The notes under the pieces were generated by a model that saw only the letters and a program-made list of their open reading frames with translations, was not told the DNA's origin and searched no databases. Source: Butyriboletus loyo (lineage: Eukaryota; Basidiomycota; Agaricomycetes; Boletales; Boletaceae). From it: 62,777 nt of DNA. The stretch spans positions 1 to 62,777 of the forward strand of contig JBBPSI010000148.1 in NCBI GenBank assembly GCA_038093515.1, given 5' to 3'. The translations under genes were made by a program, and so were the position numbers. This document shows positions 41,249 to 53,204 of the stretch, one piece after another. How positions within the stretch are numbered: position 1 is the first letter of the stretch; the number at the start of each line of letters is the position of its first letter.

Positions 41249-44200
41249 TCATTGATACCATCGCTCCCTCAGCCTTTTCCTCCGTACCATTGGCTTCGTC
41301 ACTGCGATTGCTACAGCCAGCCCAACCACCGTCAACACCAGCTGCACCTTGTTAAAGTTTTCAGAGAGCACATCGAACGTGCCTGACGTCGCGACGCGCG
41401 TCAGGAACAAGTCCGTGCCCACCGCGAGTACCAGAGACGTAGATTCCAGCAGCGACGGCGCAGTGATTATCTGACGCACGTCAGCCACCTGTCGAGATTG
41501 TCAACCAATATAAAGAAAATACCGAAGCACAGACGAACCTCGTAGTAGTGAGACAACACGAGTCGCCCGTCGTCTGGCAGTACCGGATCGTACTGCACGA
41601 GCATTTCTTCCGCTTCTTCACTTGTTGGTTTTCGTTTTGGTCTACGCGGGTTCAGCAGACGGCGTGGAATAGAATGGATGCTATTTTTCCGACTTGATAC
41701 TAGGCAAGACGAGCATGAGAATCGCCTTGGAAAATGCTATTGATTAAACATGACACACTGATTATATCCTTGGTCGACACTCCGAATTTAGTGGTCGTCG
41801 TTGCAATCGCGGTAACGCCATGCGGCACCGCAAACACTTGTTCATACACTGAAAACTCAGTGGTTTTGTTCGAGTACGAAGTAATGTCTGAACTGTTGAC
41901 AGCCATGCACTCGTCAGTGTCATTCCCCAAACGGTCAAGATATGCGCGCGTCGAATGTGTACGCACCTCGAAATCTTCTCGTCTGGCCCATACCCTTCGT
42001 ATATTTCTACCGAAACGACACGATAACCCTTTGCACCGCCAATCTCGGCACCGTCATCATAATACGAATACACCAGCCAGTTTTCGTCTAGCACGGCTTG
42101 GATGTCGCATTTTTCGTCCACAACAGGCAACGAGACGTGGTACAGCACGGTACCTTTGACAGTGTCAACCACGTACAGACCACAGGTGCGCGAAAGAGGC
42201 GGGGAAGCGCGGGACGGAGCAGATATCGCCACGCTCAGGTGGGGATTGAGATACTTATACAACGTGGTCCTGTCCCCCTTCACCTTCCCTACACTCGCCA
42301 CCTCGCGGCCCTTGTTGGTACTCTTGATGATTGTGACCACTTCTTCGTCCTCACCAAAGGACACACCCCACGTCGGGAAGGCAACATGGAACAACGAGAG
42401 TTCATCATCTAGACCCAGCTGGTGGCCAAGGACTTGTGTACCGGCTCGCAATGCGAGGTGAACTTGCGGGGCTAGCGATGTGAGGGAGACGCGTGTGGCA
42501 GGGGTGTCAGGGTAAAGTTGGACCTGATCGGTACAGTTAGACGAAGGATACACAACAGACACAACAAGCAAGATCGAACCGACCTGCAAGAACTCGTCCA
42601 ACATCCCAATCGTATCATTACCATCAGGTATAAGGAATGCATCTATCAATGGCCCAGCAATTGCATCCACACCTTCCAAAGGGCTAACCCATATGTCATC
42701 AGCACCTTTAATGTTGACACTGGGGTTTTCAGTTTCGCCGCCTGGAGATGTGACAGTCTTAATATCTTCGCCCGTTAGAGGGTCAAAGTGGAAAATAACG
42801 GTATCCACCAATGACTACCCCGCTCCCAGATCAATAAAACAGAAAACCACAGCCAGAAAGCAAAGTGAAAATATGCGCACGTTTTCAGCGACTCTCTGCG
42901 TGATCAACACGATCCCTTCGCGGTCCTCAGGGATTCCATCCTCCGCACTCACTTCGGTTCTGCGTATCGCGAACGCCCTCACAGGCGCGATCCTCCCACC
43001 GACCTGAGTTGCCCACCCAAGCCCAAGGATTCGACTCCATACAATCGCACCCGTTGAGGTATCCAACGCAAAGAGTTTCCCATGCGCAGTCGAAGTGATA
43101 AGCAACTGACGGAATGAAAAAGGATCACGGACGAGTACTTTAGACGAAGCAGGTGAACGCTTAGGGACAAAATGGGGTATGGTCGACGTGGAGCTAGAGG
43201 AATCTAGAGAAATGGGGGAGGACGGGGAGACATACGAGCCAGTCACGAATCGCGTAACAAAGTGGATGATGTACTGGGGCAAGTTCTGAGGACAAATGAG
43301 TCAAGGCAAGGATCAGTAATGTGGTTCGACGCGGAGGTGCAATCGCACCTTAGTGTCCCCAATCTGCCTCGCGATCTTGCTCCAAAAGCTTTCACTCTTA
43401 CCGCCAACTCCTACGCTGCCCATCACTTCCTCTCTTGTAGGGGGGAGTTCGATTATGGTAGCAGTTTGTACAGTTGCAAGAGATTCTTCGCGCACCCACT
43501 GAAGCACATTGCGATGCCAGAGTTGGAGAGATCCTGTTGAAGTGACAAGGAGAAGCGTGTGGGGGGTCTCGTTCGTTGGGGAGGAAGTAGTAGAAGAGAG
43601 CAAGAACGTGACCTACATAAATGTAAGATTTGACGCCGAGTAACAAAAAACGAACTGAAAGCACTCACATGGCTGATGGTTCCATGTTGACTGGTTTCAA
43701 AGGGGAACGCAAACCCTGTGGCCTGGCCTGTACCCTCCTGTAGCTTTGCCTCAAACGTTTGATGTATCACTTGCTATGTTTAATCCGTTCGTTTGGTTTT
43801 TGTTCGAGAGAAGTGAACGAAACTCACGTTATGAACGTTAGACCAAGCCACCTTGCCTATACATGGCTTCCCGTCTCCGTTCAGCACACCAACAAAGTGC
43901 GACGCCGAAGTGGATGCGGATGGTGTCTGTACGCGTTTCAGTATACAGCCATGCAAATTTCCCTTCCAACCCTCATCAAAATGATGCAACTCACCACATC
44001 ACCAAAGTCCCATATCACTCTCACCGGTGATCCGCTGGATTCGTAACTCAAGACTTCTGCAGCACCGTTGTCCCGGAAAGCCATAAACAACCCACTATCT
44101 GGAAGGCCGACATCTTGGATGCGTTTGTACGAGGCATTAGGAAGAGTCAGTACTTTCCCTTTGAGAGAAGGAGATAGGAGAGCCGAGAAGAGGGATAGAG

Positions 44201-45184
44201 GAGCATTCGATGTGGTCGAGGAAGGAGAAAGCCAGACCAGAGAGGGTCCAGATGTATCAGAGCGCGTACTCGTAGTCGAGGACGACCCAACTCGCGAGGG
44301 GCCCAATAAGAGGAAATCGGTTAACGCATTCGTTATGCTGGCTGGTATGTTCACGCTAGCGATGACTTCACCTGTGGAAAGATCAAGGGTCGTGACATGT
44401 AGCGTGTATGATCGAACGGATTTCGCGAAACCCGCGACGTAGACCGTCGACGTATGGGTATCGGGATAGATGTGAGTATACATCACGAGGGAACTGGGAA
44501 ACGTTAACGTCAAGATGGAATTGTATGCCCACTTTTCCACTCACCCCTGGTCCGGAGACCTCCATTGCCATACCGTTTCTCCGGTAGCGGATTGAATGCA
44601 TTGAATGGTGTCTCCATTTGTGAGGACGATTGCCTGAGATCCGCCCCGAGCACGGATTAGCGTCAACGCGATGCCAAGAGTGGGCGTGTCATGCATTTTT
44701 CCCTCTGCAGGGTTATGCAGTCGCTTTTCATGAATGAGGTCGCCTGTTGATACATCGTAGACGCGCAGAGAGGACCCGGCGGGTCCAGAGAGGGTGTATA
44801 TATCTGAGGTGGTATCAGCGAGAGCACGCCCAACGACGTGAACACTAGAGACACACTGTCGTCGTGGACTTTAAACCCCATGATGGCATCTTGAGTATCG
44901 TGTATGCTTCTCCACACTGCAAGGAGGGTCAGGTCCCTGCTACGAAGGATGAAAGCAAGCAGACCTATGCTGCCATCGGTAGCGTTGAGAGCCGCAAGCA
45001 CGTTATTGCTGGTAGCAGTGAGTACGAGGTCGTCGCGAAGTACGGGCTTGGTGAGCTGTGACGCGTAGAGGGGAACCCCGACGAGCTTTGTGTGCCAGTC
45101 GACGACACCGACCTCGGATTCATAGGTGGCCCGTGCAGCGAGAATGAATACGGACAGTGAGAGCAAACATCGTAGCAGTTGCAT
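41249..45184 (-). CDS. EMC1: ER membrane protein complex subunit 1
   Basis: Largest subunit of the ER membrane complex, which inserts tail-anchored and multipass proteins. Read leftward from the ATG at 45184, the protein starts with a signal peptide ([19 protein letters not shown]). [16 protein letters not shown], the typical first strand of the EMC1 lumenal propeller, follows. Several exons continue with propeller-like strands such as [20 protein letters not shown]. The C-terminal DUF1620 region includes [39 protein letters not shown] and [15 protein letters not shown]. It ends with a lumenal [15 protein letters not shown] stretch and one TM helix ([16 protein letters not shown]), then a basic tail [15 protein letters not shown]. 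The overall length of about 1,000 residues fits the family. It is divergent from the PP6-type phosphatase gene. Confidence 0.9.
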
Positions 45185-45303
45185 GGAGGGAGTCGCTGGC
45201 AGCGAAGGAGCTGCAGAGCGCGTTGTGTTTGGTGACGAACTCGTTCGGGATTTCCCACATCGAGCCTCAGCGCTCAGCCGACGACACTGCCCACACCACC
45301 ACC
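45185..45303. promoter_or_regulatory. Shared divergent promoter, EMC1 / PP6 catalytic subunit
   Basis: Only 119 bp separate the two start codons. The region is GC-rich without a TATA element. It must hold both promoters and both 5' leaders, or the leaders overlap. Confidence 0.6.
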
Positions 45304-46803
45304 ATGACATACGACTTCGACAAATGGATAGACCAACTCATGTCCTGCCAACATCTCCCAGAGGCAGACATGAAAGTCCTCTGCGACACCGTCCGATGTA
45401 TTCTCATGGAAGAGTCCAACATCCAGCCCGTCTCTTCCCCGGTTACGATATGTGGCGACATCCACGGCCAATTCTGGGACCTTCTCGAATTGCTTCGGAA
45501 AGGCGGAAAGGTCCCTGAGACAAGCTACATCTTTATGGCACGTAGGTATCGCTTTCGGCGAAGCGGTCGATGCTTAATGGCACTTTCTGCCCTCATTGCC
45601 GCATTGCGGGGATTGTGGAACATACGTTTGGCGCATATCGATCACTTATGGTGATAGGGCGATTTTGTGGATCGCGGTCACTATAGTCTTGAGACTGTAT
45701 CCCTCTTATTGGCCTTCAAAGCAAGGTAAGGAAGTCTCGTTACCATTCGCCGGTCCTCTCATTCCCGTCCAGATATCCAGACAGAGTCACCCTTCTTCGA
45801 GGAAATCACGAGAGTCGGCAGATAACACAAGTTTACGGATTTTACGGTCCGTGTTCGTTTCGCACTTGAAGATAACTGCCGACGGACCTCTGTAGACGAA
45901 TGCCAACAAAAGTATGGAAGTGCTGCCATTTGGAAGGCTTGCTGTAACGTTTTTGACTATCTAAACCTTGCTGCTGTAAGTGACTCTTCCCGCCCCTTCT
46001 CACACATTCGCACATAGCTTGACGAACTTGTCTACCCCGTGACCCTAAATAGATAATCGACGGAGAGATACTTTGTGTACACGGTGGACTCTCACCTGAC
46101 ATACGCACACTAGATCAAGTACGAGTCTTGTCGCGCGCCCAGGAAATTCCACATGAGGGTGCATTTTGCGGTTTGTATCCTTTCTGTGCTTTCCTCGAAA
46201 GTGCCTCCTTCATGCCTCACACCGTAGATCTCATGTGGTCAGACCCGGAAGACATCGATACATGGGCCGTCAGTCCACGCGGTGCTGGTTGGCTGTTCGG
46301 GGGAAACGTCACCTGGGAGGTACAGATATCACTCCCCGCCGATACTCCCCCTCCATGCTTACCTCTGACCACGATAGTTCAACCACACGAATGATCTGAC
46401 GCTCATAGCCCGTGCCCACCAGCTTGTTCAAGAAGGCTATAAATATATGTTTGATGATTCACTCGTTACGGTATGGAGTGCACCTAATTACTGCTATCGA
46501 TGTGGGAATATGGCAAGTATTTTAACGATAAGAGGGAGAGGGAATGGTGATGGTGGTTTGAGCAACGACGAGGGCGGGTCCAAGGTCATAAATAGCGGAG
46601 AGATCGGAAGATTTTTTACGGTGTTCGGTGCTGCGGAGGAGAATGAGCGGGACAAGGGTATGCAGACGAGGAAATTGGTGAGTGTTTACTTCATGTCGTT
46701 ACTTTTCACCTTTCTTTATATTACATTTTGCATTATTGCGTTCGCTACTGACCTGTTTTACCCGCCGTCTCATCCTCAGGGTACCATGCAATACTTTGTG
46801 TAA
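45304..46803 (+). CDS. Serine/threonine phosphatase catalytic subunit, PP6/Ppe1/Sit4 type
   Basis: PP2A-like metallophosphatase acting in cell-cycle and nutrient signalling. Eight exons: 45304-45537, 45658-45725, 45773-45846, 45896-45975, 46053-46170, 46228-46319, 46378-46677 and 46780-46803, giving 329 residues. Metal and catalytic motifs are all present: [44 protein letters not shown] and [12 protein letters not shown]. The N-terminus ([19 protein letters not shown]) and the [20 protein letters not shown] block fit PP6 and yeast Ppe1/Sit4 better than PP2A or PP4. The C-terminus ends YFV, like the carboxymethylated YFL of PP2A-family enzymes. An acidic Gly/Asn/Glu-rich insert of about 40 residues precedes it. 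The first intron (45538-45657) seems to use a GC donor (ATG|GCACGT). It is divergent from EMC1. Confidence 0.92.
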
Positions 46804-47927
46804 TAGGTTACGAATTAATCGAAGACATCGAAGATACTACGGGTTCACTTCGGAGATCATGTAGCGCGTGATGCAAAGTTAGCGCTGCGCAAGAATTTGA
46901 AACGTTTCTGACCGACACCAACACCAACTTTATCATGGAATACCATTAAGCGCGCACATTCGACAGATACTCATGCTCGCCAAGAAAAAAAGTCTTTGCG
47001 GGCTTGGATTATACCGCCGAGCTCGGGTTTTCCGTGAGTATCATTCATTCCTCCGTGTCGCCGACCACACTTGCTGTCTACTCCAGATCTACGCCGAGAA
47101 CGTCGCCTAGGTATTTATCGTAGTCGGTTTCTCCTCCCGTCCGCTCCGGGTGAAGCGAGCATCGCTGTCGCTGGCTCTGTTGCTGCCGGAGTGAGTGCCG
47201 ATTTAGTCTAGCCGGTACTGTTAACGTTGCTGCTGGGCATCCAACGTTCTTGCCCCCGCACTATGGCGACGTGACGTTCTGCGTCGACTAGATCTGTGAC
47301 CTGGGGTGCGCACGATAGATTTTGCAATGCCTTTTGGTACAACGTTCGTTCGGTTTTGCGAGCTCGACTTGTTGGATCATCGACATAGGCTTGTATCATG
47401 TCTAGTCTCGTTCATGTCCTAATCCGTTCTCTGGAGCTTCCTGTAGTTCGTCGCTCGCCACAGAAAGACCATATCTATCAATGGGGCAATGGGGCAAACA
47501 ACCTTTCTCGCAAACGAAACACCTGCTTGGAAGATATAGAAAATACTATCGGTTCCTGTTTGACCAACGTCCTACGCTCATTCCATGTGGCCAGGAAACT
47601 CCTGTAAGCGCGTTGTCATCCCCGTTTGTGCGCATGTAGATTTAAACAACGCATCTGGTAGCTTCGAAGGATGATGACCATCAAACCTACGAGGAAATCA
47701 GCAAAGTACGGTCAGGGTTTGTCTGTGGTATCCAATTTGACACAGGCAACTAATGCTGGTGTCGGAATCTCACCCATAGAGCACAACTTCATCAATCCTT
47801 TCGACAGGTCATCAATCTCATTGACGAATTAAACCTCAGTAGGTATATAAATTCAACAAGTAGAACAACAAAACCTATCAATAAAAAGTGACATGAAATA
47901 GTACGACTCTATGACTGAACACGAGAC
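46804..47927. other. No recognisable gene
   Basis: About 1.1 kb between the convergent phosphatase and NLR genes. Short frames only, for example 47398-47607 plus, with no domain. Around 46980-47030 conceptual translation is lysine- and proline-rich and may be a relic. It includes the 3' UTRs of both flanking genes. Confidence 0.4.
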
Positions 47928-50900
47928 TCATTTCCAACACAACATCCAGGATTCTCCATACAAGAAATCACTAAAGTCAAGCCTGTAAATCTGACGTGAA
48001 GACATAACTAAAGAATGAGTGGGAAGATAAAAGGCATGCCTAGCCCAAGCAGGGATCCAGCAAAAGCAAGCACCATGACCAAGCTCAATCCAACCATCTT
48101 CTTGTTGACACATTTCACCAAAGAAGTTGAGGTCTTGTAAGGCCCACACTTTGATGGAGACATCTCTAGATCCAGAGACAATATGCCTGCCATCAGGAGA
48201 GTAAGCCAGACAGGTGATTGAATCTGTGTGCCCCTGGAATGGTCCCATTATGCATTTCCCAGTCCTTGGATCCCAAATTCTGATGGTCTTGTCCTCAGAG
48301 CCAGAGACAATGTGGTTGCCATCAGGTGAATAGGCAATTGATGAGACCAGATCTGTATGCCCTTGGAATGGACCTGCCATGCACTCTCCAGTGATTGGGT
48401 TCCAGGTCCTAATAGTCATGTCCTTTGAGCCTGAGACAATGCAGCTACCATCAGGTGAATAGGCAACAGAGTGGACTGCATCAGTATGCCCCTGAAATGG
48501 ACCTGCCACACACTGTTGAGTGGTTGGGTCCCAAACTCTGATGGTGTTGTCCTTTGATCCAGAGGCTATGTGACTGCCATCAGGTGAATAGGCAACAGAG
48601 TAAACCCAACTAGTGTGCCCCAGAAGTGGCTTTGCAGCACTCTGGCTAGTGTGTATATTCCAAATCCTAATGGTCCGGTCCTCAGAGCCTGAGGCAATAT
48701 AGGTACCATCAGGGGAACAGACCACACAGGTAACTGAATCTGTGTGGCTTTCGAAAGATTCTATGGGATCTAATAGACACTGTCCAGTGGTTGGATCCCA
48801 AACCCCAATCCTATGGTCCATAGCACCAAAGATGATTTTGCTGCCATCAGGAGAATAGGTAACAGAGCCAACTGCATCAGGGTGACCACGAAATGGACTT
48901 GTGACATATTGACCTGTATTTGCATTCCAAATCCGAATGGTCCTATCAAGGGAACTGGAGACAATGTTGCTGCCATCAGGGGAATATGCAACAGAGGTGA
49001 CTATGTGTGTGTGGCCCTGAGATCTATCTGCAACACAATGACTTGTCCTTGCATTCCAAACTCTAATGGTCTTGTCCCAAGAGCCAGAGACAATGCAACC
49101 ACCATCAGGTGAGTAGGTGACAGAGGTTACAGGAAGTGTGTGCCCATGTAGTGGACCTGCTACACACTGGCCATTGGTTGCATTCCAAATCCGAATGGTA
49201 CTGTCTGAGGAGGCAGAGACAATGTGGCTGCCATCAGGAGAGTAGGCAACAGAGTAGACCCGGTCAGTGTGCCCCTGTAATGGACCTGCCACACACTGTC
49301 CAGTGGTTGAATTCCAAATCCTGATGGTCCTGTCAGATGAGCCAGATATGACATGTTGGGTGTCAGGTGAATAGGCAACAGAGTCAATCCGTTGAGTATG
49401 TCCCTGGAATGGAGGTGCCACACACTGTCCAGTGTTTGCATTCCAAATCCTAAGGGTATAGTCCACAGAGCCAGAGACAATATGACTGCCATCAGGAGAG
49501 TAAGCCACAGAGATGACTAAACTTGTGTGCCCCTGGAATGGATCTATTATGCATTTCCCAGTCTTTGCATCCCAAATCCTGATGGTCTTATCATCAGCAC
49601 CAGAGGCAATGTGTTCACCATTGGGTGAATAGACAACACAGGTGACTGGATATGTGTGTCCCTGGAGTGGATCTCCAATACATTGACCTGTTTTTGCATC
49701 CCAGATCCTGATGGTGTCATCTCTTGAACCAGAGACAATATGACTGCCATCAGGGGAAAAGGCAACAGAACTGATTGCAGCTGTATGCATCTGGGGTGGA
49801 GTTGCCAAACATTGTCCTGTGAGTGGATTCCAAATCCTAATGGTCCTGTCTCCAGAGCCAGACACAACTTGACTGCCATCAGGTGAATAGGCAAGACAAC
49901 TAACATGATCAGTATGACCCTGTAAGGTGTGAATCATTCCTGGCCAACTGGTTGGATGTCCCAAGGTCACTGGGAGATAATTTTGGAGGTGGTTGGCCCA
50001 TAGTTGGCAGAGTGGAGAGCTGGAGGGTGTCTGAGGCATGGCAGACAAATAAAGGTGGGGTGTGGATTCTCTGATGATGGGAGCAAACAACTGGATGAAC
50101 TGAATAGCCTCTGTTGCAAGATTGGCAATTTCATGGCCCTAGTAACCTCATGTTCAACATTTATGACTGATCACAAATTTTTGATCCTACCTTGGCCCAT
50201 TGCTTCAGGATGTTGCAGGTTGCCAGGGCAGCTAGGGTAAATGACATAGTGGAGGAAAGGGAGAGGAGGCTGATGGCTTCAAGCCAAAAGGGGAAAAAGT
50301 TCTTGAAGAAGGAAGTGACCTCATCTAACAACTCTGGAGTACACTCTGTATGGTGCACATGGTCCATCCAATGCTGGCATGAATAAGCAAGGTAAGGGGG
50401 AATGGCCATGGTCACCCGGATCGCCAGGTCAGGGACCGCAGTGTTGCGGAGCCGAGAATCCTTGAGGTCACAAATGTTGAACTTGAGCTTCTGTTGCATA
50501 CATACAAGTAATGCACGTCCAAGATAGAGGGAATGGTGGGGTAGAAGGTTGACGTAGAAGGTTGAACTGCGAGCGTCATCCAATAAAAAGTCACGGAACG
50601 AGGTATGAAGTGGGCGAATGGGCTTCTCTTCATTCAACGTTCCGTCTAGTAACGATCCCATGGGTTTGATGATTTCTCGGATGTTCGTGTCGCGATCAAA
50701 GAGAGTACAGAGGGAAGTGAGAGATAAAGGCTCTTTGAGCGCCAGAACTACAGCCATTACCTCCCGAAACCTGTATTGGACGATATTCAGGGTAAACAGT
50801 TGACCTAGTATGGTCTGGTATATCTCGTCTAGAGGGTGGATGCCGGCGTCGTTCTTGCTTTGTAAGAGTATCTTGAGCCGCTCGCGTATGTTGAGTCCTT

Positions 50901-53204
50901 TGGCGCCGACCCCTTCAATAAACTTGCAGGCGGTGAATGCCCACTGGAAGAGATGCTGGGAGTGACGGACAAGTAGTTGACACCACTCCTGGTTCGGCCA
51001 GACAGATTCGAGTTCGGTGTACTGATACAGGGAGTGACGAATAAACTTGCTAATGTCTTCGTCGACGATATCCTCAGCGATATCACTCATCTGTTTGTGG
51101 ACGATCTGTGGGCCAGACGGGAGTGCAGCGAGGATGTCACTCTCCGGGCGAGCGGTGATAAGAAGGCGAAGGTTCTTCGGGAGGTTGTTTTCAGCAACTT
51201 GCTCAAAGAAGATCCGCAGTAGGTCTCGGCGACTGGATTGATCCCCGCTTTCGTCAAGGGCATCCACTACAATAATTAACGGCCCAATGGTGTGGAGGTG
51301 CTTGCTGGGCTCGACGATGAGTCGCTTGAATTGCTCTGAGAGCGATACCGACGTGCGAAGCGATCGATTATTCTTCACAATCCGACCGAGTTCGGCCTTG
51401 TACTGTGGATCATGGTCGGAGAGATTGCGGGCGATGGTGCTGAAAAAGTTTTGCGGGTTGCGCTTCGTGACTTCATTACTAAGGAAGCAATACGACGAGC
51501 CTAACCGCTCTTGCCCATCATACAGTCGAGCAATCGAGTGGGCAATCGCTGATTTGCCTGATCCAGCGACGCCGGTGAGCAGGCATACTCGTGGGGCGGC
51601 CTCATCGGGATTGTTGAGAATGTCGCAAATCTCTTGGATGATGTCCTCGCGAGTACCTGGCAAGCACCCCTTCTCCTCCATGTATCTAGCACCAATCGCA
51701 TAGGGTATATCGTCCAAGTCGATGGATTCAGCTATGTCCCAGATGTGACCGTCTTACCGCAATCTCAAGAAGTGGAACCTACCTATGTTCTGCACAGCAT
51801 TCATGATACGAAAGACGGTAATTCCAGACTGCAGTGCAACTCCTTCCAAGAACTCAGCTTTCAGGTCCCGGAGCTTGTTCTCGTAATCCGTGATCTTCGC
51901 ATCGACATCCAAGAACGTGTATTTTGCAGTCCGAGTCCCTATAGATGGAGGTCAGTGATGTACATGAAAGCCAACGACAACTAACAGAAGTTATTTTGCT
52001 TGGCGTATTCGGCGATGAAGTACCCGCACTCCGTCACCTGCTGGATCAGAAGCTTGATCTGCTCGCTGTGTGCCTTGACTGCCTTCAAGCACTCGGCATC
52101 ATCAACGAAGGTAAAAACATTGCTCATAGTTCCCGCTAAGCGAATGACCCGGTCATCACGATTCTGCTGGTTTACGAGCAACTGGGAGGGAATACACCCA
52201 ATAATGAGCGCATGTGAGAATATCAAGCAAAAAACGGACCTGATCCGCAGCGGATATAACAGACCAAGCCAGTGAAGTGTACGGATGAATCTGTGCGGCG
52301 TTCAGACGGAAAGGAGTCGAGAAGTTAAACACCAGATACCTCTGCGATACCAGCCACAATCTTATTAAAGAGAGCCATCCTTTGCAGTAAAACGCGCCAT
52401 GTATTCTCGAATGTCTGTACCTCGGTCGCAACGTTTGCGCCGGTATTAACCGCCGAGTCCACGAGGCCAACAATTTGAGGTGTGGCGCCGAGTGAGCTGA
52501 TCATTTCTGTCGCCCTATTGACAGCATCGGTAGCTTGAAGTTCGTCTGCCCCAATGTCTCCACGCGTCTCAGCACTCAATGCAAACTTGATCTTGATCCC
52601 GGAAGAGTCCGCTTGCCCGTCGGAGGCATCCTTGTCAAGAGGCTCTTCGAGCACTTTTATCACAGTAATTGTGTCAGTAAATTATACCACACAAAGTATC
52701 CTCGTACCGCCGTTCTTCAATCTTCCCAGTATCCCACTGATGGTATCGGTGAGACTTCCAATAAGCTTGTGGCGCCCAATGTGTTGCTTCCGGTAAATCA
52801 TTGCAAGGAAGACGGAACGATCGTTCCCGTCACTGAAAAGATTCAATTCGTTGATGTCAAGTAATGCACATGCACCTACAAATATAAAACGTCATTCCAG
52901 GAGATAATGCGATTCTTTTTCTCCTTGGCCGGTTTCGTTGACCGCTGGGTATCGTCTACCGAAAATTGGATCTGGTATTGCTTCGCTACCAGGAGCTTAC
53001 GCCGCATTGGAGTACAAAGTTCGATGCCTGAAAAAATGTGAATTAGTAGGCAATGGAAGGTTGAACCCCGCAACCCCACCATTGATAGTAAATTTTTTTG
53101 CCCTAAAACTACTTCAACACCTCCCAAGGAAATTACGAAGGTAGTCGATATACGTACGTGTTTGCATTCTGAATACTGTTTTGAGCTGGATTGGTGGTAT
53201 CCAT
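47928..53204 (-). CDS. NOD-like receptor: C2-like, NACHT and 14 WD40 repeats
   Basis: A STAND-class NTPase of the fungal NACHT-WD40 type, related in design to HET-E/HNWD incompatibility receptors. Read leftward. Small N-terminal exons (53204 to about 52670) hold a C2-like beta domain (YQIQFSVDD, GRHKLIGSLTDTI). A helical linker (52663-51940) includes FENTWRVLLQRM and LIQQVTECGYFIAEYAKQ. The NACHT exon (51720-50191) has Walker A GVAGSGKSAIAHSIA, Walker B LIIVVDALDES, LLITARPESDI and a winged-helix-like C-terminal part. The intron after QWAK ends just before 50105. The last exon carries 14 WD40 repeats of 43 residues and a hydrophobic conserved tail (FCWIPAWARH, LDFSDFL). Total about 1,600 residues. 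The exact first exon join is unresolved. The gene likely senses a ligand through the propeller and oligomerises through NACHT. Confidence 0.87.
48104..49919 (-). repeat. Fourteen 129-bp tandem WD40 repeats
   Basis: Each unit encodes 43 residues of the form GHT-x3-S-VAYSPDGS-IVSGS-x-D-x-TIRIW-TGQC-GP. The ninth unit carries about three extra residues (PIESFESHT). DNA is strongly conserved between units: CCATCAGG-GAATAGG recurs in nearly all of them on the plus strand. Differences cluster after GHT and in GSxDxT. Fourteen units make two seven-bladed propellers. The pattern suggests recent duplication or gene conversion. Confidence 0.95.

Noticed and set aside
45538..45657. Premature stop or pseudogene in the PP6-type phosphatase
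   Set aside because: The in-frame stops lie in a 120-nt intron with a GC donor; all catalytic motifs and the other seven exons are intact.
48813..49324. Plus-strand open frames across the WD40 array
   Set aside because: The 129-bp period is a multiple of three, so antisense frames stay open in every unit. They are shadows of the repeats.
48104..49919. Regular repeats resembling a CRISPR-like or satellite array
   Set aside because: The units have no spacers and encode WD40 blades in one continuous frame in a eukaryotic gene.
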